Source: Candidatus Zixiibacteriota bacterium
Lineage (GTDB): Bacteria; Zixibacteria; MSB-5A5; GN15; FEB-12
Reading direction: 5' to 3'
NCBI GenBank assembly: GCA_019038695.1
Contig: JAHOYZ010000010.1
Span: 1-64,000 of the forward strand
Length of the DNA stretch: 64,000 nt
The notes below the pieces were generated by a model. The model saw nothing but the letters and a program-made list of their open reading frames with translations. It made no database searches and had not been told where the DNA came from. Shown in pieces: positions 24,948 through 34,685 of the stretch (position 1 is the stretch's first letter; each line of letters opens with the position of its first letter). A program made the translations under genes and the position numbers.

Positions 24948-25565
24948 ATGTTCTGCCCCGAATGCAAGTGTGAGTTCATTGGCTGGAAGGCGAAGTGCCC
25001 GGCGTGCAAGACTCCCCTGGTTGAGAAATTCCTTCCGAGGTATCAACCTCAGGGTAAGACAATCGCCTACGATGACCTGGTGGCACTGGTCCGTGAGGCC
25101 GGAGGTCGGCTGGATATAGAGCTAACTGCTACTGAGGTAGGTAAGGCGCGGAAGTTTCGTTTTCCTTATGTCGGATACGGCTTTGCATGGGCCAAGAGAA
25201 TGGCGGGAAACAAGAATGATATGTCCATAGAACTCTGGACCAGTGAGGTTGGTACTGACAGATCCTGGTCGTTTTTCTACTTCGGTCATGGTTTTGCATG
25301 GGCGAGAAGAATGCAGGGGTATGTCGGCGGGAATGAGATTGACTTGGTAGTGACAGAAGTTGCTCGTGAGAAAAAATGGCATTTCCCATTCCGCGGGTAC
25401 GGGTACGCATGGACGATGGAGATGTCTGGCGAGTGCGGCGAACGCCTGCGGGCCAAATTTGTCACGACTAAGACGGGACGAGAGAGGGATTATGGATTCC
25501 CATATCAGGGATACGGATATGCATGGGCCGACAAAGCCGTAGTGGCGCTGACGTTAGTTGGGTAG
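24948..25565 (+). CDS. Zinc-ribbon protein with four tandem aromatic repeats
   Basis: A 205-residue protein. It opens with a CPEC-x9-CPAC zinc ribbon and a short LVEKFLP linker, then a 30-residue segment, then four repeats of about 37 residues. Each repeat ends in an aromatic box: FPYVGYGFAWAKRM, FYFGHGFAWARRM, FPFRGYGYAWTMEM and FPYQGYGYAWADKA. The part before the box carries TEV(G/A)xxR/K. I do not recognise the repeat family. I chose the ATG at 24948 because AGAAGGG sits nine bases upstream; the frame also has an ATG at 24939 that abuts that motif. Cytosolic by appearance; a binding scaffold is possible. Convergent with the TPR gene, 27 bases apart. Confidence 0.7.
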   Translation: MFCPECKCEFIGWKAKCPACKTPLVEKFLPRYQPQGKTIAYDDLVALVREAGGRLDIELTATEVGKARKFRFPYVGYGFAWAKRMAGNKNDMSIELWTSEVGTDRSWSFFYFGHGFAWARRMQGYVGGNEIDLVVTEVAREKKWHFPFRGYGYAWTMEMSGECGERLRAKFVTTKTGRERDYGFPYQGYGYAWADKAVVALTLVG

Positions 25566-25592
25566 ACGATATCTCCTGGTAGTAGGCTTCCG

Positions 25593-27428
25593 CTAGCTCG
25601 TCTGGGTGTCTTCTTCCAGTTCGCGGAGGCGTTTGCGGACATCGGAGATGAAGGGGTAGTTCGGGTATTTTTCAAGAAGATGCCGATATATCTCCTTGCC
25701 GGCTTCCAGCGAATCAATTTTCTCCAGCAGTATGTCCGCTTTTATCTTAAGGCCATAAGGGAGATAGTATGATTCGGGAAACTGCTCCGTCAGGCGATCA
25801 ACGTAGCTAATCGCCGCCGCCGAATCCGGTTGGTCAAGGCTGATTTGCGACAGTTTGTACAGGGCGATGTCGGCCAAAGTTGGGTCAGATGCAGTGGCCA
25901 ATTCTTCCAGCATAATCATGCCTGAGTCGGGGCGTTGTTGCAAGTCGAACATCAGGAATCGAGAATACTGCTTCAGCAGATTGGGTGAATCCTTGGCTTC
26001 ATCAATCAGGAGCATCAGGCTGAGGGCATCGTTGACATAAAATCCGCGTGGGAAATCCACTAGCAGGCGATTGAATGTCACCCGCGATGAATCGAATGAC
26101 AGCTGAAGAAACTGGACTAACCCCATGTGGAAATGAATAGCTTCCATTATGTCGTCGTTGAAAGTACGTCGGGCCAGGGAACTGAATTTCGAGAAAGCCG
26201 CGTCGAGATCCCCCTGTCGCAACAGACAATGTGGTGCGGTCAGTAGAGCTTTCATATATCCGTTTCCGGATCGGTAGTTGGCCGAAACGGAATCAAATAT
26301 AGCCAGTGCGGCTTGGTAGTCGTTGAGGTAGTTGAGATAGATATCACCAACGTAGTAGCAAGCCAGAGCTTTGTCCTGCTCGCGTGGGAAATGGGCTACG
26401 ATAGTGTCATAGACAGTTATTGCGCGGTCGTATAGACCCATATGAAGGAGGGCGTCAGCATAAATGAAATATGTTTCCTCGAATACCGACTGATCGCCGT
26501 ATATTGACAGGACTTCCTCGGAGGCCTTTACAACCTCAGCGTATAACTGTCGTTCCTGGCATACTCTGATATATCGTAGCAAAGCGTGACCTTTATTTTC
26601 CTCCAGTGAATCCTGCAAGCGAGCATAGCGGAAAGCTTCTTCGAACCGGTCTGTCTTAAGGCAATGAGTTGAAAGCAACCTTGCGGCACGAGCCTGAAGT
26701 GTTGTCCCGTCCTTTCGTAGGAGTGCTGTTTCAATTTCACTTCCGACACCGACGAAAGACAACAGGTTCAGCAGGCGATTCTCGGCTTCGACTGCGATTT
26801 TGGAAGAGTCGTCGAGTGCGACGAAGTACTCTTCGGATGACTCCCCATAGCGCGTCAGACCCTCCAGGATTTTTCCGGCATCAAGTGCCATCAGGGTCGG
26901 ATTGGTCGCTTGTTCTCTGGCAGTAAGGATCAGATCCAGGGCGTTGGTAGCGAAGCCGTAACGCTCCATACTTCGAACAGTCGTAACATATCGTGAGGGG
27001 TCCTGATCAGCAAGCAGATCGATTACTTGTTGGTAGGCTACATGTGCTCCGGCAGTATCATTTTGAACAGCCAGATTCTCGGCCAGAAACAGATGCAGAG
27101 TGAAATTGGCAGTCGATGTTTCCAGGAGACGACGAATCAGCAGTTCAGATTTGGCGAACTGTCCCTGCTTGTCGTAGCACTGTCGCAGGAGGTTGGTCAC
27201 GGTTGAGTTGTCCGGCTGGCGTTCGTAGACTGATTCGAGCAGTCCTGCCGCGCGGAAGAAATCTTTTGCCCTTATCATCTGACGAGCCAGCCTGATAAGA
27301 TCGGCGTTGCTGGCAGTCTGGAGATCAGGCGGTTTGTCTATGGCCTTCGGAGTTTGGTCTGCACTTACATTAAGACCCAGGGTGAACACAATGCCGATTA
27401 ATAAAACAAGCTTGCTTGATATTTTCAT
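25593..27428 (-). CDS. Exported TPR-repeat protein
   Basis: A 611-residue protein with a signal peptide (cut near VSA) and many TPR-like helical pairs, e.g. AAGLLESVYERQPDN, YDRAITVYDTIVAHFPREQD, YQAALAIFDSVSANY and GKEIYRHLLEKYPNYPF. The repeats near the C-terminus resemble those in BamD/YbgF-type periplasmic scaffolds. It probably acts as a periplasmic scaffold. Its ATG overlaps the stop of the DUF4175 gene by four bases (ATGA), so the two are translationally coupled. Confidence 0.8.
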   Translation of the reverse strand: MKISSKLVLLIGIVFTLGLNVSADQTPKAIDKPPDLQTASNADLIRLARQMIRAKDFFRAAGLLESVYERQPDNSTVTNLLRQCYDKQGQFAKSELLIRRLLETSTANFTLHLFLAENLAVQNDTAGAHVAYQQVIDLLADQDPSRYVTTVRSMERYGFATNALDLILTAREQATNPTLMALDAGKILEGLTRYGESSEEYFVALDDSSKIAVEAENRLLNLLSFVGVGSEIETALLRKDGTTLQARAARLLSTHCLKTDRFEEAFRYARLQDSLEENKGHALLRYIRVCQERQLYAEVVKASEEVLSIYGDQSVFEETYFIYADALLHMGLYDRAITVYDTIVAHFPREQDKALACYYVGDIYLNYLNDYQAALAIFDSVSANYRSGNGYMKALLTAPHCLLRQGDLDAAFSKFSSLARRTFNDDIMEAIHFHMGLVQFLQLSFDSSRVTFNRLLVDFPRGFYVNDALSLMLLIDEAKDSPNLLKQYSRFLMFDLQQRPDSGMIMLEELATASDPTLADIALYKLSQISLDQPDSAAAISYVDRLTEQFPESYYLPYGLKIKADILLEKIDSLEAGKEIYRHLLEKYPNYPFISDVRKRLRELEEDTQTS

Positions 27429-30400
27429 TGACCGGCTCCGGGTGCAGGAGTGGTTGATCGATCGGGCGACTCGGTCTGAAGAAGCGCTTTGAAGTAAGCC
27501 TTGATCTGCTCCTCATACTGAGGCGGATAGCTGTCGCCGAGGAAGCGGCGCAGCCGATCTTCAAGCTTCACGCGGCTGTCAAGAAGTTCCGCCGGTAGAC
27601 TTGACGGAATAACAAACAGTTGCTCTTCGGCGGCGGTCGCTTTGCGCTGCTGTGTGAAATCTTTACGTTGCAATGAACGACTGGCCTGGAGCATACGCGA
27701 GTAAATGCGGAGCTGTTTCTGGAGTGTCTGCTCGCCGATCTCGCCATCAGCGAGGTCTTCTTCAACTTCCTTCATTTCCCGGGCAATATCCTGGAGTCGC
27801 CCCAGAACCTGTCGGGAACTACCGAACTCATCGGCTAATTGCTCCATTGATTTGCGAATCGATTGTTGCTCGCCCATCAGTCTCTGAAGTCCTTCGCGAG
27901 CGGCATTTCCCTGGGCCGCCGGATTCATAGAAGGCTTGTTGCACTGGCCCTTGGTTTTCTGGTTCAACTTGTTCTGTTTGTTGCACATCGATTCCAGCTT
28001 AGACATGTTCTTGTCGCAGTTGCCACCCTTGTCACACTGTTTTTGCTGATCGAGGGATTCCAAAAGGCGGACAGCCGCCCGGTTGAGATCCACCATTGCC
28101 TGACGTTGTGAACGACAAGCCTGACTGGTTTTATTTTCAGTGAAGCCATCAATGGCCTGCTGCATGTTTTCAGTTACTTGATTGACGAGCATCTCCAGTT
28201 CGGCGGCTATGAATGGCGACTCTTTGCCCAGTTCGGAAATCCTCTTTTTCAAACCGGAACATGCCTTCTGAAGGTCCTGTTGGCTGGTTGCCATTTCCTG
28301 TAGCAGAGTCGATTCGGCCGTCATTCGGGCGGCCTCTTTGAGCAATTGTTCCTGATCCCGGGAGAGTTGGTTGGCATCCTCCATAGCCATGCGGATCGCT
28401 TTCGTTGTTTCGTCGTCGTTACTCTCGGTCATAGCCATCAATTGCTGTTGCATCTGATCAAGCATCTGCGATAGTTTAGACGCGGCGCTACCGCCCTCGC
28501 TGGCAGCCTGATCCTTCTGCATCTGCTTCAGAGCGTCGGACATTTGCGCCATGTTCTCATCGGCATCCGTTTTCTCGACCGCATCGGCAAAAGATTGGGC
28601 TTCAGGAGAACCCTCCATCTCGGCCTGCTTTATTAATTCCCGCAATTCCTCTACCTGATTCTTAAGCGATTGTAGCCCCTGCTCGATTTCATCTTCCTGT
28701 TTGCTCAGAGAAGGGAGGTCTTCGGTTGCAGACGAATCAGTCTTGGCATTCTGGGCCTGTTGTTGCTCCAGCAGTTGCTCGGCCTGACGGACCATAGCTT
28801 CCATTTTCTGCTCAACCTGCATTTTCTTCAGGAGAGCGAGGGTACGTTCCAGCCGTTTGAGCAATTCTTCCTGAGACATCTCGAAATCTTTCATGGCTTC
28901 GAGAACTTTCTGGCGATCCATGTTTTTCATGGCTTCCATGAGCTTCTGCTGCGCTGCTTTCATTTCGGGGGTCGCTACATCCTCAAACAGCTTCTGTATC
29001 TGCTGCAGTTTCTCGATAACCTTACGACTCATAGTGGCGTTGTCGGCCATTTTCTCGACCGATTTCTCCATCTCCTCGGCCATCTTTTCCAAGTTGTTGA
29101 CGAGTTCCTGGTTTTTCTCAGCGAGCGCCTCCAGTTCTTTCTGATCCTGCCAGTCAGCCTTCTTCGCAGATTTGTTCTGAGCTTGTATCCGTCGCGCCAT
29201 GTTCTTGAGCTTGTCCGACATATCCTTACCTTGCTTAAGCATCTGTTCGGTCCGGCTGATACGCTGCGCACTTTCGCCTTCGGTTTGTGCGATTAATTCA
29301 TCAAGTGAAGGTAGTCGGGCGATATACTGTCGGGAGCGTGACACCTTGGGACCAGAAACGTCATCGTTGTCGGCGATTTCAAAATGATATACGACATAGT
29401 CACCCGGATAGAGATGCAAAGCATCCATGTCCCAGTCGAATTCAACGTCGCCTTCGGTCTTGATCCGGTCCGAGAAATGCAGCACAATGACGTTTTCTTC
29501 TCCGGCTCGTCCGCGAGTTACCTGTGTATATTTCTTTACCAGCGTCGAGAACCCGAAATCGTCGAAAATCCTGACTTTCAAAGGCAGGATCATCTCATCC
29601 GATAAGTTAGCATCGAAACCCGGGCGCAGGACATCCACCGAAGGATATTCGTCTGGAATGGCTGTAATGTAATATTCAATCGGGTCGGGATTCTGTTCTC
29701 CGAGATGATCCAGAAGACGAATGTGATAAGATAGGGAGCTATCGATTTGCAGAGAAACTTCACCGGTCCGACTGTTCACGGTTAGTGGTGTTTGGCTGGA
29801 ATCTTCAAATACAAGGCCAGCCTCTACAATTGGCAGGTTAGTTCCCACAACCATATTAAGTCGCGTGCCCTTCAGAGCTGAGAAGGAACCATTGTTCTCA
29901 TTGATTATGTTTGGCGGCAGACCTGAATACTTGGGATAGAACAGGGATAGTTTAATGTCGGTCACTCGCGGTCGGTCAACGACATCGATTTCCTGAATCT
30001 CAGTCTTCACACGGCCAGCCTCGACATAGTAGTCGAAGGATCGGTTCACCTGACGCAATTTAATCTTACAGACAACAGTATCGCTGTCAAAAGAGGACAA
30101 CCCCGACGAGGAAGGCAGATTCACCGCGTTGTGCTGCCAGTTGCCTCCGACGAGTCGATGATAAATGATAGCTTCGTCCGGGAAAGCGGTCCCGGTCAAA
30201 GTGGCACCGATCTCTATGTCGCGGTATTTCACCCACTCCACCGACCCAGGCGTTGCTTCCAACGTATATCCGAGTGGCGGTGCCACCTCGGTCAGGGGTT
30301 GTGAGTACACTTCCAGCGAATACCGAAAGATCCCGGGGAGGGTAGCTACCAGGATTATGGCCATCAGAGCCGAGATCACAAACAAACGTCCGTTGCGCCA

Positions 30401-30841
30401 AATGGTGCGGTACGAAACAGCCTGTCCCAGGTCAATCTGCTTTGCCCGTTGGATTGCTTGTTGTTCGGTAACGGCGACTAACTCCTGTGAGTAGCCAGCG
30501 AACCGGCTTCCGAGAGCAAACTGCACGGCGGCGATCAGGCGGCCTTTGAGATGCGGATTTTTCTGTTCCAGGATAACGGCCACGTTTTCTACTGATCCTC
30601 CGAAGAGCCGGACGATGGCATAGCGTATAAATAGTGCCAATGCGACTATGCCCATTGCGGATAATAGTGTGACTTTGAGCCACACCGGCAATACTGATAT
30701 ACTTGCCAGAAACGACAACCCGATTGCTATCAGAAGAAGAACCCCGGCTGTCAGGAACACTCCGGCGAGAAACCGAACCAGACGCTGACGCAAGAGTACT
30801 GATTTCAATCTTCCCAGCAGGGCGAGGCTTTCGGTTGTCAC
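27425..30841 (-). CDS. DUF4175 family membrane protein with long coiled coil
   Basis: A 1,138-residue protein. Residues 1-180 contain three membrane helices (e.g. FLAGVFLTAGVLLLIAIGLS). A periplasmic beta-rich part follows (~185-520) with IgG-like segments such as TDIKLSLFYPKYSGLPP. From ~540 to ~1,050 it is a long Gln/Met/Glu/Lys-rich coiled coil (e.g. KNMDRQKVLEAMKDFEMS), with a Cys cluster near CDKGGNCDKNMSKLESMCNK. This is the DUF4175 layout. Family function is unknown; it often neighbours MoxR/DUF58/vWA and DUF4159 genes in envelope-related loci. Start is ATG or an alternative codon at 30841. Confidence 0.85.
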   Translation of the reverse strand: MTTESLALLGRLKSVLLRQRLVRFLAGVFLTAGVLLLIAIGLSFLASISVLPVWLKVTLLSAMGIVALALFIRYAIVRLFGGSVENVAVILEQKNPHLKGRLIAAVQFALGSRFAGYSQELVAVTEQQAIQRAKQIDLGQAVSYRTIWRNGRLFVISALMAIILVATLPGIFRYSLEVYSQPLTEVAPPLGYTLEATPGSVEWVKYRDIEIGATLTGTAFPDEAIIYHRLVGGNWQHNAVNLPSSSGLSSFDSDTVVCKIKLRQVNRSFDYYVEAGRVKTEIQEIDVVDRPRVTDIKLSLFYPKYSGLPPNIINENNGSFSALKGTRLNMVVGTNLPIVEAGLVFEDSSQTPLTVNSRTGEVSLQIDSSLSYHIRLLDHLGEQNPDPIEYYITAIPDEYPSVDVLRPGFDANLSDEMILPLKVRIFDDFGFSTLVKKYTQVTRGRAGEENVIVLHFSDRIKTEGDVEFDWDMDALHLYPGDYVVYHFEIADNDDVSGPKVSRSRQYIARLPSLDELIAQTEGESAQRISRTEQMLKQGKDMSDKLKNMARRIQAQNKSAKKADWQDQKELEALAEKNQELVNNLEKMAEEMEKSVEKMADNATMSRKVIEKLQQIQKLFEDVATPEMKAAQQKLMEAMKNMDRQKVLEAMKDFEMSQEELLKRLERTLALLKKMQVEQKMEAMVRQAEQLLEQQQAQNAKTDSSATEDLPSLSKQEDEIEQGLQSLKNQVEELRELIKQAEMEGSPEAQSFADAVEKTDADENMAQMSDALKQMQKDQAASEGGSAASKLSQMLDQMQQQLMAMTESNDDETTKAIRMAMEDANQLSRDQEQLLKEAARMTAESTLLQEMATSQQDLQKACSGLKKRISELGKESPFIAAELEMLVNQVTENMQQAIDGFTENKTSQACRSQRQAMVDLNRAAVRLLESLDQQKQCDKGGNCDKNMSKLESMCNKQNKLNQKTKGQCNKPSMNPAAQGNAAREGLQRLMGEQQSIRKSMEQLADEFGSSRQVLGRLQDIAREMKEVEEDLADGEIGEQTLQKQLRIYSRMLQASRSLQRKDFTQQRKATAAEEQLFVIPSSLPAELLDSRVKLEDRLRRFLGDSYPPQYEEQIKAYFKALLQTESPDRSTTPAPGAGQ

Positions 30842-30922
30842 GATGCTATCCTCAATTCAAGCTAATGTAGCTACTACTGTTTATCGGTCAGTTACCGGCG
30901 AGAACAAAACGTCTTCCGACTT

Positions 30923-31651
30923 CTAATTCAACAAAGCATAGGTCAGTATGTTTACTCCCATTCGTAGTGCGGCCTCACGCAACTCCGGAGGGTCATTATG
31001 TACCTGTGGATCTTCCCAACCATCACCGATGTCGGACTCCACGAGGAAATACAGTACTACTCGTCCGTTGAGCAGAATGCCGTAGCCGCGCGGAGCTTGT
31101 TTGTCATGCTCGTGAATCTTGGGCGGTCCGTTTGGAAAATCATAGAAGCAATGATATATGGGATGGTCGAGAGGTAGCTCCACCAGCTCCCGTTCGGGAT
31201 ACAGTTTGGCTACTTCTTCCAGAAAGGTCCGCTCCATACCATAAGAATCATTAACAAAGAGAAATCCCCCTCCGGCGAGATAGCGACGTAGACGATCTTT
31301 CTCATCAGCGGAGAAACGTATCAGGCCGTGACCGGTTGCAAACAAGAACGGATAGCGAAACAGGTCGGCATCATCAATCGTAACCACGCGTTCAATTGTA
31401 TCCACCGGGAAATCCGTATTGGTGGCTACGAAATGCAGGAAGTTTGGTATCGCCGAGCTACCCCAATACCAGTCTCCGCCACCCGAATAATGCAAACGAG
31501 CAACACTGACAGCTGAGGGATCAGCAGGCATCTCCTGATTTATTGCAGCCGGTACGTCAATTCGGTTAGGGCGTTGCGCCGTTGCCGGAAGAGTGCCGAT
31601 TAGTAAGGTGACAAAAGCCGCGCCGAGAGTCTTGAATACAGGTTTCCACAT
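30923..31651 (-). CDS. DUF4159 family exported protein
   Basis: A 242-residue protein with a signal peptide (cut near TAQ). It then shows the DUF4159 pattern: VARLHYSGGGDWYW, FPFLFATGHGLIRFSADE and RLRRYLAGGGFLFVNDSYG, YPERELVELPLDHPIYHCFYDF, and GILLNGRVVLYFLVESDIGDGW. The fold resembles class-I glutamine amidotransferase-like or ThuA domains, without a clear active site. It lies 81 bases upstream of DUF4175 and reads the same way. Confidence 0.88.
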   Translation of the reverse strand: MWKPVFKTLGAAFVTLLIGTLPATAQRPNRIDVPAAINQEMPADPSAVSVARLHYSGGGDWYWGSSAIPNFLHFVATNTDFPVDTIERVVTIDDADLFRYPFLFATGHGLIRFSADEKDRLRRYLAGGGFLFVNDSYGMERTFLEEVAKLYPERELVELPLDHPIYHCFYDFPNGPPKIHEHDKQAPRGYGILLNGRVVLYFLVESDIGDGWEDPQVHNDPPELREAALRMGVNILTYALLN

Positions 31652-31833
31652 ACTAAGTAATATACAGTTGAAACAGGGCTGGCAGTGAAAAAAAGTGAGG
31701 TTGATTTCATTTTGTCTGGCGTGAACGGAGGAACATTTCCTGATCCCAACAAGTTAAAACCGGCCGCCTGGAGGGAGTTGTATCCAATGGGGCAAACGAC
31801 TGGTAGCACCTGGTTGGGTGTCTCCCGCCCACT

Positions 31834-31866
31834 GAAAAAAACGGCAGGCCTTTGCAGGCCTGCCGT
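31834..31866 (-). terminator. Rho-independent terminator after secF
   Basis: An eleven-base perfect stem (ACGGCAGGCCT/AGGCCTGCCGT) with a four-base loop, followed on the minus strand by seven T residues. It ends the secD-secF transcript. Confidence 0.9.
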
Positions 31867-31896
31867 TGAATAGTCACAGATAGATATAGACAGAGT

Positions 31897-32829
31897 CTAC
31901 TTGAATCGCTGTGGTCTGCGAGCTTCCCACTCGACCACAATTGGGCTGGCCACAAAGATCGAAGAGTACGTTCCAACGATAACACCCAGCGTCAGCGCCA
32001 GGGCGAACGTTCTCAGCACTTCGCCACCGAGGAAGAACAGCGACACGACCACAAACAACACCGTAATGGAGGTGTTGAAGGTACGTGACAGTACTTCGTT
32101 GATAGAGCGGTTGACGGCCGTAGCAAATTCGCCTTTGGCGCGCCACTTTTTGAGGTTCTCGCGAATTCTATCGAAAACCACAACTGTGTCGGTCAGCGAG
32201 TAACCGGCCAGGGTTAAAAGCGCTGTGACCAGGAGAAGGTCAAACTCGTATCCCAGAAGCAGCATGATCCCCAATACTGCCAGTACATCGTGAAAAGTCG
32301 CGATGGTAGCGGCAATACCGGAGCGGAAGTCAAACCTGATCCAGATGTAGAGGATAATGCCCAGCAGCGAAAATAGCACTGCCTTCTGGGCGTCTTTTCT
32401 AAGTGTTTCACCTACGGCTGGTCCAATGATATGCTCCGAAATCACTTCGAAAGGGTTTCCGGCGAAACGCTCGGATAGCATTCCTTCGATGGTATCCAAA
32501 TGTGATTGCCCTTCCCCTTCAGATTTGGGACTTTTGGTCTTGATAATGAAGGCGTTGGGTTTCTCGAAGCCTTTTAACTCGGTAATCTGGGCCTCCGGGA
32601 AATCAGTGGTCAGAACAGCTCGCATTTCTTCGATACTCACCGGTTGCTCAAAGGCAATGTAGGCCATCATGCCCCCGGAGAAGTCGATGCCGAGATTGGC
32701 ACTTCCGGTCCACACCGTTACCAGTGCGAACATGCCCACGGCGATCAGCGCCAGTGAAATCACGAAAGCGATCTTACGGACACCGATAAAGTTGATATTG
32801 GTCTCTGGTATTATTCTAAACATTCCCAT
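31897..32829 (-). CDS. secF: Protein translocase subunit SecF
   Basis: A 310-residue six-helix membrane subunit that works with SecD to drive late steps of protein export using proton motive force. Seen: GSANLGIDFSGGMMAYIAF in the P1 head, then IWIRFDFRSGIAATIATFHD, GYSLTDTVVVFDRIREN and the closing helices. GGAGA lies seven bases before the ATG. Follows secD by 14 bases; yajC is not in the window. Confidence 0.96.
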   Translation of the reverse strand: MGMFRIIPETNINFIGVRKIAFVISLALIAVGMFALVTVWTGSANLGIDFSGGMMAYIAFEQPVSIEEMRAVLTTDFPEAQITELKGFEKPNAFIIKTKSPKSEGEGQSHLDTIEGMLSERFAGNPFEVISEHIIGPAVGETLRKDAQKAVLFSLLGIILYIWIRFDFRSGIAATIATFHDVLAVLGIMLLLGYEFDLLLVTALLTLAGYSLTDTVVVFDRIRENLKKWRAKGEFATAVNRSINEVLSRTFNTSITVLFVVVSLFFLGGEVLRTFALALTLGVIVGTYSSIFVASPIVVEWEARRPQRFK

Positions 32830-32843
32830 AACTGGTCTCCATG

Positions 32844-34583
32844 TCAGATGCTAAGGCTTTTGTATGCCTTGCGGATATTAAACACCTGCCTGGTGATTAT
32901 ATACGCCGTGTACAGTGAGATCAACACACCCCAAAACAACGTGACAGCAAAGCCTTTGATGGGACCGGATCCCAGCAGGAATAATGCGCCGGCGGTTATC
33001 AGGGTGGTGACGTGTGAATCGAAAATAGCCACAAAAGCACGATCGTAGCCGGCATCAATGGATGCCCTCACTGTTTTTCCGGTACGCAACTCCTCGCGGA
33101 TGCGTTCAAAGATGAGGATGTTGGCATCCACCGAAATACCTATCGTCAGTATAATACCTGCTATCCCTGGCATTGTCAGTGTCGCTCCCAGAGCGGCCAG
33201 AATGGACAGTAGGAAGAAGATGTTGAAGACCAAACCAATGTCGGCAATAAGTCCCGACAGGCGGTAATAGACTCCAATATAGACCATCACGATGAGAAGA
33301 CCCAGCAGGCAGGCGTAGAAACCTTTCTTGATGGAATCCGCTCCGAGGGTAGCGCCTACGACGTTTTTCTCGATTATCTCAACCGGAGCCGGCAGTGCGC
33401 CAGCCTTAAGAACGATCTCCAGGTTGCGAACATCTTTCATGGTTGCGCTGCCACCCATAGTGATCTGTCCATTACGGCGAATCTTGCTGTTGATGAAGGG
33501 TGCCGACTCGACCTTGTTATCAATGACAATAGCCAGTGGTTTGTCGATATTGGCACCGGTCAACTGTGCGAAGCGAGCCGCACCGTCACCTGAGAGTTGG
33601 AAATCAACGGTGAATCCACCATAACTGTCCTGACCAAGCGAGATACTCTCCAGGAATTTACCCAGAAACTGCACTTTCCGTTTGACCAGATATAGTTCAT
33701 AGACCTCGCGAGAATTGCGGATCTCAGAACGGGTGGACCAGTTGAAGACAACGTCGATCGGCATGATCTTTTTCACTTCCGGTAGTTCCAACCACCGGTT
33801 GACAAGTTCACGATCCTGTTTGGCAATTACATAGACTGGCCAGCTGGTACCGGTGCGATCCCGTCTCAGTACGTCAATAACTCTCGAAGTGAGAGGTTTT
33901 TCGTTCTTATCGAGGCCAAACTCCTCGTCAAAGGCAAAGGGGTCATCGGTAGTGGCGCTCACCGAGTCGCCCATGAGTTCTGCAAGGATGTCATCCTCGG
34001 TGGTTTCCGCTGAATCGGCCGCAGCCGTTTCTGTTTCAGTCTCTGTTGGTTCCGTTGGCTGAAGCGTATCGGCTCCGGTGCGGACCAATTCATAGGCGTG
34101 GATAACAGAATCCAGCTTGGTCATCAGCAGATTGGCATTATCGATTGTCTCCAACAGCTTGAACTCAAGCAAAGCCGTTTGGCCGATAAGCTCTTCGGCC
34201 CGGTCGGCGTCGGTGTAGCCGGGAAGGTCAACGATGATGCGATCAGAGCCTTGTTTCAGTATTACCGGCTCGGCAACACCGAGTCCATCCACACGGTTGC
34301 GGATGATCTGGATAGCCCGTTCGACGGCATCTTCTTTGGCAGCGGGGTCAAGTTCTTCCATCTTGACCCGCAGTACAACGTGGATTCCACCTTGCAGGTC
34401 GAGACCGAGTCGGATGGCTTTTTGTTGCAGACGCAGCAATTCGCCCGGGTTGTTTTCTTGCATCTCGGCTTTTTCGTCGGCGCTCATCGTCCACAGATTG
34501 AACGTGTGCCAGAAAGCCACACAGGACAGGATGATGAGCACGGCGGTCAGGCCGATACGCCAGTTGTGTTTGGACATAGACAT
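32844..34583 (-). CDS. secD: Protein translocase subunit SecD with an acidic insert
   Basis: A 579-residue inner-membrane protein. One N-terminal helix, the P1 head (RLGLDLQGGIHVVLRVKMEE, IIRNRVDGLGVAEP), then the C-terminal five helices (GVYYRLSGLIADIGLVFN, GIILTIGISVDANILIFERIREEL). Residues ~168-230 are an unusual acidic, Thr/Glu-rich segment (TEPTETETETAAADSAETTE) not present in E. coli or Thermus SecD; it lies inside the periplasmic domain and looks disordered. The remaining parts and order match SecD. Start ATG with a weak ribosome site. Confidence 0.95.
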   Translation of the reverse strand: MSMSKHNWRIGLTAVLIILSCVAFWHTFNLWTMSADEKAEMQENNPGELLRLQQKAIRLGLDLQGGIHVVLRVKMEELDPAAKEDAVERAIQIIRNRVDGLGVAEPVILKQGSDRIIVDLPGYTDADRAEELIGQTALLEFKLLETIDNANLLMTKLDSVIHAYELVRTGADTLQPTEPTETETETAAADSAETTEDDILAELMGDSVSATTDDPFAFDEEFGLDKNEKPLTSRVIDVLRRDRTGTSWPVYVIAKQDRELVNRWLELPEVKKIMPIDVVFNWSTRSEIRNSREVYELYLVKRKVQFLGKFLESISLGQDSYGGFTVDFQLSGDGAARFAQLTGANIDKPLAIVIDNKVESAPFINSKIRRNGQITMGGSATMKDVRNLEIVLKAGALPAPVEIIEKNVVGATLGADSIKKGFYACLLGLLIVMVYIGVYYRLSGLIADIGLVFNIFFLLSILAALGATLTMPGIAGIILTIGISVDANILIFERIREELRTGKTVRASIDAGYDRAFVAIFDSHVTTLITAGALFLLGSGPIKGFAVTLFWGVLISLYTAYIITRQVFNIRKAYKSLSI

Positions 34584-34685
34584 TCCTTTTGGTCTATCTT
34601 GAGTGACAGTTACTTAGTTTTCGTAATCTACAGAACCCGGATTGTCAGAAGACAGAATCGGGTCTTGGAAAGGAAGGACTGGACT

